A DNA stretch of 7,759 nucleotides from Actinomycetes bacterium (lineage in GTDB: Bacteria > Actinomycetota > Actinomycetes > Propionibacteriales > Propionibacteriaceae): the NCBI GenBank assembly GCA_023392635.1, contig JAEVYS010000112.1:1-7759 (forward strand). Direction: 5' to 3'. A program made the translations under genes and the position numbers. The notes beneath the pieces are model-generated. The model was not told the origin of the DNA. It saw nothing but the letters and a program-made list of their open reading frames with translations, and searched no databases. The first letter of the stretch is position 1. Each line of letters starts with the position of its first letter. Of this stretch, positions 5,410-7,759 are shown in pieces.

Positions 5410-6729
5410 ATGAGTTCACGCTTCCTCCGTACCGCCGGAGCGGTCGCGCTCGCGACCTCACTGTTCGCCATGGCCGGCTGCGGTTCGAACGGCACCCCGC
5501 CGAGCAGCGCCGCCGCCGTCGACACCACCGCCCCGGTCACCCTCACCTGGTGGACGGGCCAGAGTGACGAGGCCGAGAAGATCCTCGAGGGCATGGCTGC
5601 GGAGTTCCACCAGCTGCACCCCAACGTGACGATCGACACCAGCGCGGGCGCCTCCTCCACCGAGGAGTTGCTCCAGAAGCTGTCCGCAGGGTTCGCCAGC
5701 GGCACCTACCCGAACATCTCCTACGCGTTCGGGTCGTGGGCGAGCGAGCTGGAGAGCTCGGGCAAGACCCAGGACATCACCGGACTGGTCGCCGACCCCG
5801 CGGTCAAGTGGGACGAGTTCCCCTCCGCCGCGCGGGGCACCGTCCGTCCGACGGGCGCCAAGACCATCGGCTTCCCCGCCCTGGTCGACAACCTCTCGCT
5901 GATCTACAACAAGACCGTGTTCGACACCTACGGCGTCGCCTACCCCACCGAGAACTGGACGTGGGACGACTTCCGGGCGGCCGCGAAGAAGATGACCGAC
6001 CCTTCGAAGCAGACCTACGGCTACGCGTACTCGGTCTCGGGGTCAGAGGAGACGACCTGGCAGTTCTGGCCGCACCTGTGGCAGAACGGCGGCAAGATCC
6101 TCAGCGACGACGGCACGAAGTCGGCGTTCGCCTCGCCCGAGGGTGAGAAGTCGCTGGAGTTCCTGCGCGCGATGGCCCAGGACGACAAGAGCGTCTACCT
6201 CGACCAGACCGACACCAAATTCGCCCAGCTGTTCGCGAACAACCGCATCGGCATGATGACCTACGGCCCGTGGGGCCTGTACGACCTGAACACGGCCAAG
6301 ACCAAGTACGGCGTCACGATCCTGCCCGGCACCAACGGCGACCACCAGACCGTCTCCGGCCCCGACATCTGGGCCCTGCTCGACACCGGCGACGCCGCCG
6401 AGAACCACTGGTCGTTCGAGTTCCTGAAGTGGCTCACGGATCCCGCGCAGGACCTCAGGTGGAACGTGAAGTACGGCAATCTTCCGCTGCGCGCCTCCGA
6501 GCAGGACTCACCCGAGTTCAAGGCCCAGGTGAAGGCGCTGCCCGGCCTCGACGTGATGGCGGCGAACAGCGCCAACGCGAAGACCCCCCGGCCCACCGTC
6601 CAGGGCTACGTCGGCCTCTCGGAGTCGATCGCGAGTGCGATCTCCCACGTCCTGCAGGGGGACGGCACACCGGCCGAGGCCCTCGCCGACGCCGCCAAGA
6701 AGGCCGACCAGGCCCTCGCCGACGCCTGA
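5410..6729 (+). CDS. ABC transporter sugar-binding lipoprotein (family 1 extracellular solute-binding protein)
   Basis: A 439-residue carbohydrate-binding lipoprotein, the usual length for this family. Its N-terminus is a lipoprotein signal: basic MSSRFLR, a hydrophobic stretch (9-20) and a lipobox MAGC with the lipidated Cys24, followed by a Ser/Pro/Ala linker. The mature domain starts VTLTWWTGQSDEAEKILEGM (43-62), typical of MalE/UgpB-like proteins, then GIGFPALVDNLSLIYNKTVFD-like hinge sequence near 154-173, YPTENWTWDDFRAAAKKM (179-196), a NNRIGMMTYGPWGLYD segment near 277-292 and FEFLKWLTDPAQDLRWN (337-353). Trp and Tyr clusters suit sugar stacking. It would deliver sugar to permeases that are absent here and may lie beyond the right edge. 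There is no clear ribosome site, and an out-of-frame ATG lies 7 nt upstream in a tandem ATCATGA repeat. The sugar cannot be read from sequence; the GH4 neighbour suggests an alpha-galactoside. Confidence 0.94.
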   Translation: MSSRFLRTAGAVALATSLFAMAGCGSNGTPPSSAAAVDTTAPVTLTWWTGQSDEAEKILEGMAAEFHQLHPNVTIDTSAGASSTEELLQKLSAGFASGTYPNISYAFGSWASELESSGKTQDITGLVADPAVKWDEFPSAARGTVRPTGAKTIGFPALVDNLSLIYNKTVFDTYGVAYPTENWTWDDFRAAAKKMTDPSKQTYGYAYSVSGSEETTWQFWPHLWQNGGKILSDDGTKSAFASPEGEKSLEFLRAMAQDDKSVYLDQTDTKFAQLFANNRIGMMTYGPWGLYDLNTAKTKYGVTILPGTNGDHQTVSGPDIWALLDTGDAAENHWSFEFLKWLTDPAQDLRWNVKYGNLPLRASEQDSPEFKAQVKALPGLDVMAANSANAKTPRPTVQGYVGLSESIASAISHVLQGDGTPAEALADAAKKADQALADA

Positions 6730-6752
6730 GGCCACCACCTCCACATCGATCC

Positions 6753-6757
6753 AGGAG
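6753..6757 (+). promoter_or_regulatory. Ribosome binding site that fixes the SIS-protein start
   Basis: AGGAG is 8 nt before ATG 6766. Two in-frame TTG codons at 6760 and 6763 are too close to it to be the start, so ATG 6766 is preferred. It is the only clear Shine-Dalgarno of a complete gene here, as expected for an internal gene of an operon. Confidence 0.6.
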
Positions 6758-6765
6758 CATTGTTG

Positions 6766-7647
6766 ATGAGCATCACCACCGAAGAGATCCACAGCCAGCC
6801 GGCCACGTGGACCGCAGCGATGCGGCTGATTCCCGAGGCCACGAGGCTGCTCGCCCGACCCGGCGAGAGGGTGCTCGCGATCGGCTGCGGCACCTCCGTG
6901 TTCGTGGCCGAGTCGTTCGCCCTGCTGCGGGAGTCGGCGGCACTCGGCGAGACCGACGCAGCCTACGCATCAGAGCCCCGCCCGCCCCGGCCGTACACCA
7001 CGGTGATCGGGATCACCCGGTCCGGCACCACCACAGAGGTGATCGAGGCCCTGCAGGCGCTGCCGTCCGGCGTCCGCAAGGTCGTGGTCACCGGCGTCGC
7101 CGACTCCCCGTGCGCCGAACTCGCCGATGACCTGCTGCTGCTCGACTTCGCCGACGAGCGGTCGGTCGTCCAGACCCGGTTCCCCACCACCTTCCTCCTG
7201 CTCGCCAGGGCCGCCTTCGGCGAGGACGTGGCGTCGCTCCCGGCACGGGCGGCCGCCGCGCTGGCCACCGACGCCCCGCTCGTGCCCGACGGCCTCGACC
7301 ACTTCGTCTACCTGGGGCGCGGCTGGACGAACGGACTCGCCCAGGAGGCGGCGCTCAAGATCCGCGAGGCCGCCCAGGCGTGGTCCGAGTCGTACCCGAT
7401 GCTGGACTACCGGCACGGCCCACTGGCGGTCGCCCACCCCGGATCGCTGGTGTGGCTGCTCGGCGCGACGGACGACGACCTCGCCCGCGACATCGAGGCC
7501 ACCGGCGCCCACGTCCTGTCCCGTGCCGCCGACGACCCGCTCATCGAACTGGCGCTCGCCCAACGCCTGGCCGTGCGGATCGCCGAGTCCCGGGGCCTGA
7601 ATCCCGACCGTCCCCGCCACCTGACCCGCTCGATCGTGCTTTCCTGA
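6766..7647 (+). CDS. Double SIS-domain sugar-phosphate isomerase/deglycase-like protein (GlmS-C/AgaS/FrlB-like)
   Basis: A 293-residue cytosolic protein with two SIS domains, the fold of the GlmS isomerase half, AgaS and the FrlB-type deglycases, which act on phosphorylated (often amino) sugars. It opens with the EIHSQP element (7-12) common to these proteins. SIS1 has LAIGCGTSVFVAES (37-50) and the phosphate loop TRSGTTTE (84-91). SIS2 has YLGRGWTNGLAQEAALKIRE (182-201) and SYPMLDYRHGPLAV (209-222). The C-terminus RGLNPDRPRHLTRSIVLS matches the family's PRNLxKSV tail, but Arg288 stands where GlmS has its Schiff-base lysine, and Asp214 where GlmS has the ring-opening glutamate. Simple GlmS-type isomerase chemistry is therefore unlikely and there is no glutaminase domain. 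It starts 36 nt after the binding-protein gene on the same strand, so they are probably co-transcribed. The product is unknown; removal of an amino or amino-acid group from a sugar phosphate is possible. Confidence 0.91.
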   Translation: MSITTEEIHSQPATWTAAMRLIPEATRLLARPGERVLAIGCGTSVFVAESFALLRESAALGETDAAYASEPRPPRPYTTVIGITRSGTTTEVIEALQALPSGVRKVVVTGVADSPCAELADDLLLLDFADERSVVQTRFPTTFLLLARAAFGEDVASLPARAAAALATDAPLVPDGLDHFVYLGRGWTNGLAQEAALKIREAAQAWSESYPMLDYRHGPLAVAHPGSLVWLLGATDDDLARDIEATGAHVLSRAADDPLIELALAQRLAVRIAESRGLNPDRPRHLTRSIVLS

Positions 7648-7673
7648 TCCCGGGCGAGGCAGGCGGGAGCGAC

Positions 7674-7759
7674 ATGGCGATCACCACCGAACCGGGGGGC
7701 CCCGGGGGGGGGGGCCCCCGGGGGGCGGGGCCCCCGGGGCGCCCGCCCCCCCCCCCCCC
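7674..7759 (+). CDS. Start of a further operon gene, truncated by the window edge
   Basis: An ATG at 7674 stands 26 nt after the SIS-protein stop and 5 nt after GGGAG (7664-7668), giving MAITTEPG before the sequence becomes only G and C. The spacing suggests the next gene of the operon. A sugar ABC permease would be expected near the binding protein, but seven or eight residues cannot identify it. Residues after about codon 7 come from the suspect tract and should not be trusted. Confidence 0.35.
   Translation, partial: MAITTEPGGPGGGGPRGAGPPGRPPPPP
7692..7759. other. G/C-only low-complexity tail, probable sequencing or assembly artefact
   Basis: The last 68 bases contain no A or T. They consist of alternating runs of G and C (up to 11 G and 14 C) with self-complementary blocks. 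The change from normal sequence is abrupt, at about the sixth codon of a new gene, and the tract runs to the window end. This pattern is typical of a poor contig end rather than of genomic DNA. Confidence 0.85.

Noticed and set aside
7692..7759. G-quadruplex, terminator or repeat element at the right end
   Set aside because: The runs of G and C could fold, but the abrupt change in composition at a contig end makes an artefact the better explanation.
1..7759. CRISPR array, prophage, transposon, toxin-antitoxin or defence island
   Set aside because: No spaced direct repeats, transposase, integrase, tRNA or defence-family motifs were found. All complete genes are metabolic, transport, lipid or regulatory.

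Overview
The window is about 7.7 kb of very GC-rich DNA with strong G/C third-position bias, high Ala/Gly/Arg content, gene starts that often lack a Shine-Dalgarno sequence, and a DesA3/linoleoyl-CoA-type membrane desaturase. Together these point to an actinomycete. The genus cannot be named from the sequence. The right end (about 7692-7759) is a pure G/C homopolymer tract that looks like a contig-end artefact.

Layout. On the minus strand at the left is a membrane fatty-acid desaturase (8-1117), a separate unit with its own 165-bp upstream region. Next come a ZIP-type metal transporter (1283-1981) and a DeoR-family repressor (1984-2778), two nucleotides apart and read as one minus-strand operon starting with the repressor. 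Divergent from the repressor is a GH4 MelA-type alpha-galactosidase (2878-4191, +). It converges on a PF04909-type amidohydrolase (4234-5289, -), with a likely shared terminator hairpin between them. Divergent from the amidohydrolase is an ABC sugar-binding lipoprotein (5410-6729, +), followed by a two-SIS-domain sugar-phosphate isomerase/deglycase-like protein (6766-7647, +) and the first codons of another gene at 7674 before the sequence degenerates.

From 1283 rightwards this reads as a carbohydrate uptake and catabolism locus. The lipoprotein captures a sugar outside the cell, and permeases (not in the window) would import it. The NAD+/metal-dependent GH4 enzyme cleaves an unphosphorylated glycoside in the cytosol, the SIS protein and the amidohydrolase process products, and the DeoR protein senses a sugar phosphate. 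The ZIP transporter could supply the divalent metal GH4 enzymes need. That role is inference.

The main unexplained signal is regulatory. The two divergent intergenic regions (2779-2877 and 5290-5409) share TTGCGC/GCGCAA boxes and a related longer element (CATTCCGTTGCGCAGA against CATTTCGGTTGCGCGAA). At three predicted starts a TTGCGY hexamer lies exactly 18 bp from a -10-like hexamer. The simplest reading is one DeoR regulon covering GH4, amidohydrolase and binding protein. I see no CRISPR array, phage, transposon, RNA gene or defence system.
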